A stretch of DNA of 64,000 nt from a virus, in the IMG/VR virus record IMGVR_UViG_3300024252_000004, positions 186,001 through 250,000 of that record. The stretch is one strand, 5' to 3'. Both the position numbers and the translations under genes were made by a program. The notes beneath the pieces were generated by a model that was not told where the DNA came from, did no database searches, and saw nothing but the letters and a program-made list of their open reading frames with translations. Below are positions 32,277-39,757 of the stretch, one piece after another. Numbering within the stretch: the stretch's first letter is position 1; every line of letters starts with the position of its first letter.

Positions 32277-33437
32277 TTGAAAGAACTTGTGACACTATAC
32301 GCCAGAGACTCAAAGAACAGAACCAAGCAGTGGGGAGTATACTCCGAAGAGTTTGAAGATGGTACGGCAAGATATGTCGTAACTCATGGTCTCATGGACG
32401 GGAAGAAGCAGTCGAGCCCAAAGTATATTAAGCAGGGTAAGAACATTGGTAAGTCTAACGAGACTACACCTTACGAGCAAGCATGTTCCGATGCTCAAAG
32501 CAAATGGAACAAGCAGATCGATAAGGGATATGTTCCAGATCCTGATAACATTCCTTGGGCTTGGGAGCTTGAAAACTATCTTCCAATGCTCGCTCACAAG
32601 TATGAAGAGAAGGGGCTTAAGCATATTAAGTTCCCTTGTGCTATTCAGCCGAAGCTTGACGGCTTCAGAGGTGTGGCAGGTAGGCGACCGGGTCCTGACA
32701 TTGTATTGTGGTCAAGAGCAAGGAAGACTTTCTCTGCTCCTAACCTGATCATTGCGGAGCTTGAAGCAACAGTTGAGCCTAACGGTAACCGTGATGGCGA
32801 AATCTATAGGCACGATTGGAGAAGCCCTACTAATGAGCCTGATTTTCAGAGGATGTCATCGGCGGCTAAGAAGCGTAAGCCTGACACTGACTCTCTTGAA
32901 TATCATGTTTACGATAGACCTATTCCAGAAGATCCAGATGCTACGTTCTACGACAGATTCTATAAGCCTGCCTTCATTGATGGGACCATCGTTGAGACTG
33001 AGCATGTAAAGATTGTAGAAACAATCATCGTGAACTCTTTCGAAGAGATCATGGAGTATTATGAGCTATGGACCTCAGGTGATCTTCCTTACGAAGGTTT
33101 GATGGTTCGTAACCTTGATAGTGTGTACTCTTACGATAACAGAAGCGTTGATCTTTTGAAGATTAAGCCTCTTGATACTGACGAGTTCGAGATCATTGGC
33201 GGGAAAGAAGCGACGGGACGTGATGAAGGAACTGTAGTTTTCCTCTGTGTGACAAAGGATGGCGTAGAGTTTGATTCACGTCCGAAGGGTTCTTATGAAC
33301 AGAGGGCAGAGTACTTTACGAATCTTGATGGATACGTTGGACAGATGTTAATGGTGGAGTTCAATGGCTACACAAACTCTGGTATCCCTCGATTCAATCG
33401 TGGTGTAGGAATCAGGCCCGATTGGGATATCTCGTAA
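32277..33437 (+). CDS. ATP-dependent DNA ligase with N-terminal WGR-like domain
   Basis: 386 residues from a TTG after CAGGGAGAATAC. Residues 1-80 resemble a WGR domain (KQWGVYSEEF...YEQACSDAQSKWNKQ). The ligase core has motif I QPKLDGFRG with the adenylated lysine near 127, motif IV YEGLMVRN, motif V DLLKIKP and a C-terminal OB fold. It seals nicks in DNA; the WGR domain is otherwise known in PARP and some ligase-like proteins. The stop overlaps the next ATG. Confidence 0.85.
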   Translation: MKELVTLYARDSKNRTKQWGVYSEEFEDGTARYVVTHGLMDGKKQSSPKYIKQGKNIGKSNETTPYEQACSDAQSKWNKQIDKGYVPDPDNIPWAWELENYLPMLAHKYEEKGLKHIKFPCAIQPKLDGFRGVAGRRPGPDIVLWSRARKTFSAPNLIIAELEATVEPNGNRDGEIYRHDWRSPTNEPDFQRMSSAAKKRKPDTDSLEYHVYDRPIPEDPDATFYDRFYKPAFIDGTIVETEHVKIVETIIVNSFEEIMEYYELWTSGDLPYEGLMVRNLDSVYSYDNRSVDLLKIKPLDTDEFEIIGGKEATGRDEGTVVFLCVTKDGVEFDSRPKGSYEQRAEYFTNLDGYVGQMLMVEFNGYTNSGIPRFNRGVGIRPDWDIS

Positions 33438-33664
33438 TGTTTTCTCGGTCCAAGGGTAGTTCTCCTGTTAAGTGCGCCGACAGAACTAAGCGTTGGTATG
33501 TTGATGATAAGCTTCATCGACTTGATGGACCTGCCATTGAGTACACCAACTGAGCTAACTATTGGTATGTTGATGGCGTGCAGTACAGCTTAGCTGATTA
33601 CCTTGATCTTGTCTCCGAGGAAGTCCTTGAAGACATTGTGTTAAACCACTTACCGGGATTTTAA
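33437..33664 (+). pseudogene. WYVDG-repeat protein gene with in-frame TGA
   Basis: An ATG overlapping the ligase stop opens a frame with two repeats, RWYVDDKLHRLDGPAIEY and YWYVDGVQY. The two are separated by an in-frame TGA at 33551-33553. Reading resumes without a frame change and continues to TAA at 33664, just before the JAMM gene. The repeat spacing fits if the TGA replaces a glycine codon (GGA). It is either a single-base nonsense mutation or a read-through site. Confidence 0.65.
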
Positions 33665-34042
33665 ATGAGCATTGAAACGGCAGTAGTATTCGGCAATGAT
33701 ATGGAGGCGATCCATTGGCATCTTCCTGCTGGAAGGTCAGCATCTTATATGCCTGACTCAGCAGATTTGTGGTCAGTGTTGATGAAGAACAAAGAACAGG
33801 TAATGGGAGTAGCCCACTCTCACCCTGGTTATGGTTCTCCTGCTCCGTCATGGACAGACATCACTACCTTCTCTGGTTGTGAACTTGGGCTCGGCAAACG
33901 CCTTCTATGGCCAATCATTTCAAGAAACAGGGTCTCCTTCTATATGTTTGAAGGCCCTCATAAGTATAATTACAGAGAGGTCTTTGTCGATCAGGAATTG
34001 TTCTGGTTGCCAAAGCTGATAGAATTTTCTTACAATATATAA
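33665..34042 (+). CDS. JAB/JAMM domain metalloprotease
   Basis: 125 residues. The JAMM zinc site HSHP (51-54), S62 and D65 is complete, with an upstream glutamate in MEAIHWH. JAMM enzymes remove ubiquitin-like tags or process modifier precursors. The next gene encodes a small protein ending in PFGV, and an E1-like gene lies 2 kb downstream, so it may mature or remove a ubiquitin-like modifier. The domain stands alone, without the NlpC domain of tail proteins. Confidence 0.8.
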   Translation: MSIETAVVFGNDMEAIHWHLPAGRSASYMPDSADLWSVLMKNKEQVMGVAHSHPGYGSPAPSWTDITTFSGCELGLGKRLLWPIISRNRVSFYMFEGPHKYNYREVFVDQELFWLPKLIEFSYNI

Positions 34043-34060
34043 TTAGACAAGGAGGTAGCA

Positions 34061-34345
34061 ATGACTACACTTAATGAGCTTAGCGCTCTGAACGAAGATG
34101 AAGCAACACTGAACATCACTTGGGGTGGAGAGAATGGAAACCTCTCTGATCCTATTCCATTCGGAGCATCCACTACTGACATCAAATCTTGGGCATCCGA
34201 GGCTGTTAGTAACGGAAATGTCGCAGGAATTGCGGAAGACACTAACGTGGACTTTGGCGACTTCATTGTTGACCGTTATAGGGCGTCCACTGAGAAGCCT
34301 TACAATTCTGTTTTCCTTAGGCCCAAGACTCCGTTCGGTGTCTGA
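34061..34345 (+). CDS. Possible ubiquitin-like modifier
   Basis: 94 residues. A beta-hairpin-like ATLNITWGG start, a central helix and a final beta strand FLRPKTPFGV would suit a beta-grasp fold. The penultimate glycine would be exposed by removal of one residue. Its place between a JAMM and an E1-like gene is the main support; sequence evidence for the fold is weak. CAAGGAGGTAGCA precedes the ATG. Confidence 0.4.
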   Translation: MTTLNELSALNEDEATLNITWGGENGNLSDPIPFGASTTDIKSWASEAVSNGNVAGIAEDTNVDFGDFIVDRYRASTEKPYNSVFLRPKTPFGV

Positions 34346-34578
34346 TGTCCAGCATCGTTGATATAGCTGCACTGAGCGAGAAGCTAAACCTCACAGAGGA
34401 ACAGAAGCTTCTGCTCAGTGCGGCTATGGAAGAGATCAGAAACAAGTATGCGAAGGTCGAGAATGAAGACAAGTCTTCAATGGCGATACGTATGTATTGC
34501 AACGGCGTTGCTGACGGTTTGAATCACGCATACAAAATCGTCAATGGTATTGATGATGACTATAACTTAAAGACTTAA
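34345..34578 (+). CDS. Small helical protein
   Basis: 77 residues, predicted helical throughout (LSEKLNLTEEQKLLLSAAMEE). Its ATG overlaps the preceding stop. Possibly an adaptor in the same module. Unrecognised. Confidence 0.55.
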   Translation: MSSIVDIAALSEKLNLTEEQKLLLSAAMEEIRNKYAKVENEDKSSMAIRMYCNGVADGLNHAYKIVNGIDDDYNLKT

Positions 34579-34589
34579 GAGGTAACTCC

Positions 34590-35969
34590 ATGGGTTCGTT
34601 TGATGCCACTTGCATCCTATCTGATATCGGCATCAGTTATGGTGACGAAGTTTATGTATTCCTTTTGTGTTCCGGTAATGGCGGACGAACAATGGGTGGA
34701 AACAGATCTTGGTATCCTATCACATATGGTGTGCCAGGAACCTATGCTGACTATGGAAGAGTATCTCTTAACGGAGAATACCCTCAGCATATTCTTGATA
34801 CACTTGCACAATTTGTTGTGCCTTTTGAGCAGGGAAGCAATTCGTGCCATGAGCATGCGGTTGATCCTAATGCTCTCACTTGGAATTCCCTTGAGGAGGC
34901 AGATAGGCAGAGTAGGCTTTGGGCGCAGAGAGCGCCCGTCAATTATATGAAAATGAATAATGCCGAGGAAGAGTGGAAACACCCCATTCAGAAAATCTGC
35001 GATGATAATGACATTAGCATTCGCGTCTTCCCCGTTGCCCTATCTGGTAGCACATTTCTCTATGGAGAAATTGAGATATGGGAATCAGATAAGCAGAAGG
35101 AGATAGAGGATAAGCTGCGCGCCTGTCCTGAATTCATTAACTCTCCTTATCAAGTTGTTTCCGTTCCGAAAGCAGGTGTAGGTTACTCCGAGGAAAACAA
35201 ACCTGCTCTCGATAGCGAAGATGGTTGGTACAGAGGATTGCTTTTTGCTCCGAAGTTGAAGCAGCATAACCTTGGTTCCTTCTTCGGCTATACCCCTTCA
35301 GATGAAAGGGTTCGGGTAGCAATTGGCTACGTCCGCAAAGATGTATTTGATGCCCTTATAGTTCTTGACAGGGAGTCTGTGGAGATTGCTTCACTTGTCA
35401 GAGAGAAGGTTGAAATTTGTCAAGAATATGAAGCAAAGAAAGTTTCCAACCATTGGGACCCTGATAGCAAGTATTATCTTAGGGATGTGCTTAGAAGTCT
35501 GAAGCCTAATGCTACTTACGGTACGCGAAGGGGTTTGTCGTATGGAGGTGAGGGGCACGGAATGTCTGAGACTATCCTCACTGAAATGATTTACAGCTCT
35601 CCAGTTGATACATTCGAGCCATTCAATGGTTGGGTGCGAGCGATTGATATGTATAACAAAAGCCAATACTCCTTAAGAAAAGGGCTGCAACCTACGGTAG
35701 ACTATGCCGGTAGTCAATGTGCCAGTGAAGACTGGCCGGACCAGCTTGAGTTTCACCAGAAGATGGCCAAGATTTGTGAGGCAGCAATACAGGAGAACTT
35801 CTACATCTGTGTCGGAACGATTGGGATGACTGATGGTGTAGACTTTGATAGTTTCGATGATTTCAAAATTTGGGCTAACGAAGCTATGTTTGATGGCAAG
35901 AATCCCAATTTGACTTATAAAGAAGCAATGCAAGCTCTCAAAGATAGCAAAGTTTTCAAGCAAGAATAA
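34590..35969 (+). CDS. Hypothetical protein of the E1/JAMM neighbourhood
   Basis: 459 residues, unrecognised. The N-terminal 60 residues are glycine-rich. A SCHEHAVDPN stretch (Cys/His) and GYSEENKPALDSEDGWY are notable. It lies 10 nt upstream of the E1-like gene and so probably works with it; it could be a target, carrier or E2-like partner, but no catalytic motif supports one choice. Confidence 0.55.
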   Translation: MGSFDATCILSDIGISYGDEVYVFLLCSGNGGRTMGGNRSWYPITYGVPGTYADYGRVSLNGEYPQHILDTLAQFVVPFEQGSNSCHEHAVDPNALTWNSLEEADRQSRLWAQRAPVNYMKMNNAEEEWKHPIQKICDDNDISIRVFPVALSGSTFLYGEIEIWESDKQKEIEDKLRACPEFINSPYQVVSVPKAGVGYSEENKPALDSEDGWYRGLLFAPKLKQHNLGSFFGYTPSDERVRVAIGYVRKDVFDALIVLDRESVEIASLVREKVEICQEYEAKKVSNHWDPDSKYYLRDVLRSLKPNATYGTRRGLSYGGEGHGMSETILTEMIYSSPVDTFEPFNGWVRAIDMYNKSQYSLRKGLQPTVDYAGSQCASEDWPDQLEFHQKMAKICEAAIQENFYICVGTIGMTDGVDFDSFDDFKIWANEAMFDGKNPNLTYKEAMQALKDSKVFKQE

Positions 35970-35979
35970 GAGGCGAAAT

Positions 35980-36552
35980 ATGAATATTGGACTCGTAGGC
36001 GTTGGAGCATTGGGATCTAATCTTATGCTCTTCGCAAGGAACGTTAACGCTGACTGGACGGTCGTTGATTTCGATAGGGTCGAGACAAAAAACGTTATGT
36101 CTCAATTCCATACTAAGATGAGCCTTAGGCAAAACAAGGCGAATGCTTTGGCTAAGTCAATGAAGGCTCTGTTTGGAATTAAGATTAAGGCTATCCCCCA
36201 CAAGTTGACTACGGATAACGTAGACGCATTGCTTGGCAAGGCTGACCTTGTGATTGATTGTCTTGACAATGGAGAGTCCAGGCGTGTCATCCAGAAGTAC
36301 GTCAGAGACAAGAACATTCCCTGTCTTCATGGAGCCCTCGCGGCGGGTGGAGCATTTGGTCGTGTCGTATGGGATGACAGCTTCTTCATTGATGACGAGA
36401 CAGGAGAGGGACAGGCAACCTGTGAAGACGGAGAGCATCTGCCATTCATTGTGCGGACCTCAACCTGTCTTGCGGAATCTGTAAGACTCTTTGTGAACGA
36501 AGGGAGGATGGCCAATTGGCAAATCTCTCCCGCAGGAACAGTAAGGCTTTGA
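35980..36552 (+). CDS. ThiF/E1-like adenylating enzyme
   Basis: 190 residues. Rossmann GVGALGSN (7-14), acidic VDFDRVETKN (about 29-38) and VIDCLDN (about 88-94) are the core of the E1/MoeB/ThiF fold. Such enzymes adenylate the C-terminal glycine of a ubiquitin-like protein. Candidate catalytic cysteines lie in QATCEDGEH and RTSTCLAE. It ends a block before a strong terminator. Confidence 0.82.
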   Translation: MNIGLVGVGALGSNLMLFARNVNADWTVVDFDRVETKNVMSQFHTKMSLRQNKANALAKSMKALFGIKIKAIPHKLTTDNVDALLGKADLVIDCLDNGESRRVIQKYVRDKNIPCLHGALAAGGAFGRVVWDDSFFIDDETGEGQATCEDGEHLPFIVRTSTCLAESVRLFVNEGRMANWQISPAGTVRL

Positions 36553-36580
36553 TTTGATGCGTTGTTAGATTAAACCTCGA

Positions 36581-36616
36581 AAGGGCTCCGGCACCACACA
36601 AGATGCCGGAGCCCTT
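36581..36616. terminator. Bidirectional intrinsic terminator
   Basis: AAGGGCTCCGGCA/TGCCGGAGCCCTT is a perfect 13-bp stem with a 10-nt loop. Two AT-rich hairpins (ACTCAT/ATGAGT and CTATTGA/TCAATAG) follow to 36671. It separates convergent genes. Confidence 0.85.
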
Positions 36617-36741
36617 CGTAAAACTCATTGATAATCATGAGTAAAAAAGTTTAAAACGCTATTGATAATCAATAGATTCTGAGCCATAGCTCCAGATGTT
36701 TTTCTATTGCAGCTACGGTAAAATATAAGGGTGAGGGGAGT

Positions 36742-37347
36742 TTAGCTCTCTGCTTGAATGAGGGCTTGAAGACCTTTATCGGCAGTATTTAGGAGTAGCT
36801 CCGCAGCCCAAGAGATAATCATTTTGAACATATCATCGCTGTGTTTCACAAGCAGATCCCCATGAGGTATATCGGAGATTCTTTTCGTAACCTCATTGGA
36901 CTTCAGCCTTGTGAAGACGGATTGAATTTGTCCTTGATGGTTCATAATCTTTTGAGCTATTGGCTTAAGAAACTTTAAGTCACTTACCTTATATGCTTTG
37001 GTGACGTACTTAGCAATCTTTGATGCGTCACCAAAGCCTGATACCATTGATACGATCGATACAGCAGCGTTAAAGGTTGATGTAATCGTGACACCTTCGG
37101 AGAGATATAGACCGGCGTTGGCCAAGTCTGCAATCTCTCCTGCACCTGGGATAATGCCGAGCATATCTAATATGATATGAGTTCCACCTTTTAGAACCTT
37201 AGGATCTAATTCGTCGAACTGTTTCTTGTTAAACTGTAATTGTTTATCTGACGGTTCCCAGGATAATTTTAGTAGACTAACCTCTTCAGCTTCTGCCTTA
37301 AGGTTTAGTTCTTCTAAGCTACGTTGTAGGTTCTTAAGTCTATCCAT
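36742..37347 (-). CDS. Tag-helix protein with pre-toxin-like hydrophobic motif
   Basis: 201 residues from the ATG after GAGGGAGATCAA. It begins MDRLKNLQRSLEELNLKAEA, which fits the tag-like helix found in three other proteins. Residues about 50-85 (LGIIPGAGEIADLANAGLYL) match a motif common before the toxin domain in polymorphic toxins. The rest is helical. It could be a virion-packaged effector or a membrane-active protein; both are inference. It is alone on the minus strand. Confidence 0.6.
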   Translation of the reverse strand: MDRLKNLQRSLEELNLKAEAEEVSLLKLSWEPSDKQLQFNKKQFDELDPKVLKGGTHIILDMLGIIPGAGEIADLANAGLYLSEGVTITSTFNAAVSIVSMVSGFGDASKIAKYVTKAYKVSDLKFLKPIAQKIMNHQGQIQSVFTRLKSNEVTKRISDIPHGDLLVKHSDDMFKMIISWAAELLLNTADKGLQALIQAES

Positions 37348-37391
37348 TTGATCTCCCTCAACATAGCGAAACATATTAGTAAAGGATAAAT

Positions 37392-37886
37392 ATGGGTAAA
37401 GATATCGAGCATTTCTATGCCAAGTATGGTGTGTCACAGGTAAGAGATCAGAGTTACATAGATGAGTTCAAAGAACTGCTGGAAGCAGTCTTCGCTGCCG
37501 AAGAGAAGATTCAGTTGATTGTGTTCAGAGGATACACTCCATCATTCAATGATGGTGACCCGTGCCGACATAGTTCTGGCATCTCCGTACTAACGACTGA
37601 TGGTCTGGAAGATGATGATGAGATCGTTTGGCCTGACGTGGAGGAGCACTACGATGATACGATAGAAGATGCCGTATTGCTTGACGAAGTGTTTGGAGTG
37701 AGGCTTGCTACGCCAGTCTCTTCTCACATTTTTGATTCAACAACAGCCATTAGCAAAAAGGTTGATAGAGTAATCTATGGCAATGATTTGGCGGATATAA
37801 TCTACGACACTAACTATCTTGTGAAGGTATATCGCACAGCGAATGGCATCACAATTGAGCATAAGGAGTATCACTGTGGCTGGTAA
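37392..37886 (+). CDS. Hypothetical protein, tandem paralogue A
   Basis: 164 residues. It shares IVFRGYTPSFNDGDPCRHS with the following gene and has the same overall length and order. Acidic. Function unknown. It overlaps the next gene by 11 nt. Confidence 0.6.
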   Translation: MGKDIEHFYAKYGVSQVRDQSYIDEFKELLEAVFAAEEKIQLIVFRGYTPSFNDGDPCRHSSGISVLTTDGLEDDDEIVWPDVEEHYDDTIEDAVLLDEVFGVRLATPVSSHIFDSTTAISKKVDRVIYGNDLADIIYDTNYLVKVYRTANGITIEHKEYHCGW

Positions 37887-38397
37887 ATTTGACGAACTAT
37901 ATGACAAGTATGTGAAAAGCGAAGTTGTGAAGGAGCAGTTTAAGGCTGATCTTGACGAGCTATTGCTCGCGACCTTTGAGGCTTACCCTACCCTTCGGAT
38001 GATAATCTTTCAGGGTATGACCCCTGCTTGGCAGGATGGAGAAAGGTGTGAACATAGCGAGGAGATTATGCTCGTATGTGATGATGGCCTCTATGATAGC
38101 GGCTTTGCTTCGGATTACAGTTTCGATTCTAATGAGTTTACCGATAAGTACGGAGACAAGGCCGAGAGTATGATCGGGAAAGTTCTTAAGTTTCCTGGAG
38201 CAGAAACTGTCTATGTAGAACTTCCAGTTAATGTTGGACCACACCCTAAGAAGCTACCCAAAATGGAAAAGGTGAAACAAATCCTTAAGGCTCAACTTCT
38301 TACTACTTTGATCCATGACACTGATTATGTCTTAGCGATTACAAGAACAGAAGAAGGATACGACTCTAACGTTCAGGAATGCTGGGATGAATACTAA
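37876..38397 (+). CDS. Hypothetical protein, tandem paralogue B (GTG start)
   Basis: 173 residues from a GTG after AAGGAGTATCACT. IIFQGMTPAWQDGERCEHS matches paralogue A, indicating tandem duplication. The conserved Asp, Cys and His could be a catalytic or metal site. It overlaps the next gene. Confidence 0.6.
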   Translation: MAGKFDELYDKYVKSEVVKEQFKADLDELLLATFEAYPTLRMIIFQGMTPAWQDGERCEHSEEIMLVCDDGLYDSGFASDYSFDSNEFTDKYGDKAESMIGKVLKFPGAETVYVELPVNVGPHPKKLPKMEKVKQILKAQLLTTLIHDTDYVLAITRTEEGYDSNVQECWDEY

Positions 38398-39004
38398 ACC
38401 ATATACATTCCTGGCGCTTGATAAGAGGCCAGTGAAGTATATAGAGCCGCCTACATGGGACTCTATTAAAGATCAACGTAGCTTTAAGTATGCCGCGTTG
38501 GATTTTGTAATGCGGAATAGTACGGAGCCTATCAGGGCCATTTTGAAGCAGATGCCTATCGAGGGTAATCATCGTTATGTCGTAGTGGATGTTAAGTTGC
38601 ACGACATAATTGAGGGACAGTTTCCATGTCTGCCGGGATGGCACATGGACTGTACCCTAAACCCTTGGCATGATACTAAGCCTGACGTTCACCATATCTA
38701 TGTGGTTGGCGCAGGATGCAGGACAAGATTTCTTGCAGAGGATTTCACCATGGAATTTCCTACTGTGATTCCTGCACAGGTTAAGACTCTTATGAACTCA
38801 GTTGAGCATAAGAGTTGGAAAGCAGAAGAGGCTCATGTATATCGCTATGATAGATTCGGACTCCACGCTCCGTCCGTCGCTGAGTCAACCGGAAAGAGGA
38901 TGCTCATTCGGGTGACAGAAACCGATCTTATCAGACCGAACAGACGATATTTTTCTAAATTTACCACAGGACGTTATAAGGGTACGAGCCGTAGCCGCAG
39001 ATAA
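38387..39004 (+). CDS. Hypothetical protein, possible 2-oxoglutarate oxygenase-like fold
   Basis: 205 residues. GWHMDCTLNPWHD (about 84-96), LHAPS and GKRMLIRV suggest the HxD...H...R pattern of Fe(II)/2-oxoglutarate enzymes, but the match is loose. The last 20 codons overlap promoter-like copy 9, giving an unusual basic tail that may be a by-product. Confidence 0.5.
   Translation: MNTKPYTFLALDKRPVKYIEPPTWDSIKDQRSFKYAALDFVMRNSTEPIRAILKQMPIEGNHRYVVVDVKLHDIIEGQFPCLPGWHMDCTLNPWHDTKPDVHHIYVVGAGCRTRFLAEDFTMEFPTVIPAQVKTLMNSVEHKSWKAEEAHVYRYDRFGLHAPSVAESTGKRMLIRVTETDLIRPNRRYFSKFTTGRYKGTSRSRR
38949..38979 (+). promoter_or_regulatory. Recurring promoter-like element, copy 9 (inside a gene end)
   Basis: TTTTTCTAAATTTACC then ACAGGACGTTATAAG. 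It lies within the 3' end of the preceding gene and reads toward 39038 and the hairpin-rich gap. Confidence 0.55.
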
Positions 39005-39037
39005 AAGCGGTCCCCGTCCCTTTGCAGTGAGTGATAA

Positions 39038-39211
39038 ATGGAAAAGGTCACACTTTGGTATGAGATCGTGGATGGACAGGATGGTAGTGCTGAGCTTTTT
39101 TGGTATTTTGATCGCCCTAAGTGGCGCGAGTATCAGATGAACACTGGATCAGTAGAAACCTTTGTTGGTTCCGATATTCATAAAGAAGCTGCTTTTGGAT
39201 ACGATGATTAA
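39038..39211 (+). CDS. Small acidic protein
   Basis: 57 residues, Trp- and Tyr-rich (LFWYFDRPKWREYQ). The start has no strong binding site (AGTGAGTGATAA), so it is less certain. Unrecognised. Confidence 0.45.
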   Translation: MEKVTLWYEIVDGQDGSAELFWYFDRPKWREYQMNTGSVETFVGSDIHKEAAFGYDD

Positions 39212-39214
39212 ATC

Positions 39215-39350
39215 TTCAGCCGAATGTAAAGGCTGAATGAAGACCGAGCAACACTATACATATAGCGGGACAATGCTTGGTCTTCTGGGAGAGGAACGAA
39301 GAGGTCGCTCTGCTAACTTGGCGGCTTAGCAGAGAGGGTGGGTCTCTTCA
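39215..39350 (+). ncRNA. Three-hairpin structured region
   Basis: TTCAGCC/GGCTGAA, then GAAGACCGAGCA/TGCTTGGTCTTC (12 bp), then CTCTGCTAA/TTAGCAGAG inside an outer GAAGAG/CTCTTC. All stems are near-perfect. It is gene-free; it may be a small RNA or the leader of the gene at 39376. Confidence 0.5.
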
Positions 39351-39375
39351 TCAATTTGGATAAAGGAAGTGTGGC

Positions 39376-39744
39376 ATGGAGCTTGGAACAAATGTTCAGA
39401 ATGAACTTGGTGCAATCCAGTCACTGAATGCCAAAAATCAACTGACGATAGATAATCTTCGTGAGCTTTGGTCTCAAGTCTTCAGACTCAATTTGGGCAA
39501 AAATTCTAATATGACGTTCAGTCCGGAAGGTTGGAATCATATCACCATTCGTTTCTACAACTTCGGAATGGTCGTAAGTGCCAGAAAGGAACCAAAAAGA
39601 TGGAGCGCCGATTGGTTCTGTGGAGCCAGCGGAGAAACGTGTGGCTTCTATGTGAGAGAGGAATCCACTTTCGAAAAGCAGTATGGTTCGTTTGAAGATT
39701 GCACAGAAGTAATGGAACTCGTTCTACAGTTTCTACAAGAATAA
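39376..39744 (+). CDS. Hypothetical protein
   Basis: 122 residues, helical start then beta-rich, CGASGETCGF in the centre. Unrecognised. First gene of the AAA+ module. The binding site AAAGGAAGTGTGGC precedes the ATG. Confidence 0.55.
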   Translation: MELGTNVQNELGAIQSLNAKNQLTIDNLRELWSQVFRLNLGKNSNMTFSPEGWNHITIRFYNFGMVVSARKEPKRWSADWFCGASGETCGFYVREESTFEKQYGSFEDCTEVMELVLQFLQE

Positions 39745-39757
39745 AGTAGGTTAAGAT

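Noticed and set aside
33551-33553. TGA read as glycine by an alternative genetic code
   Set aside because: TGA is used as a normal stop by many genes in the window, so a general code change is excluded; only local read-through remains possible.
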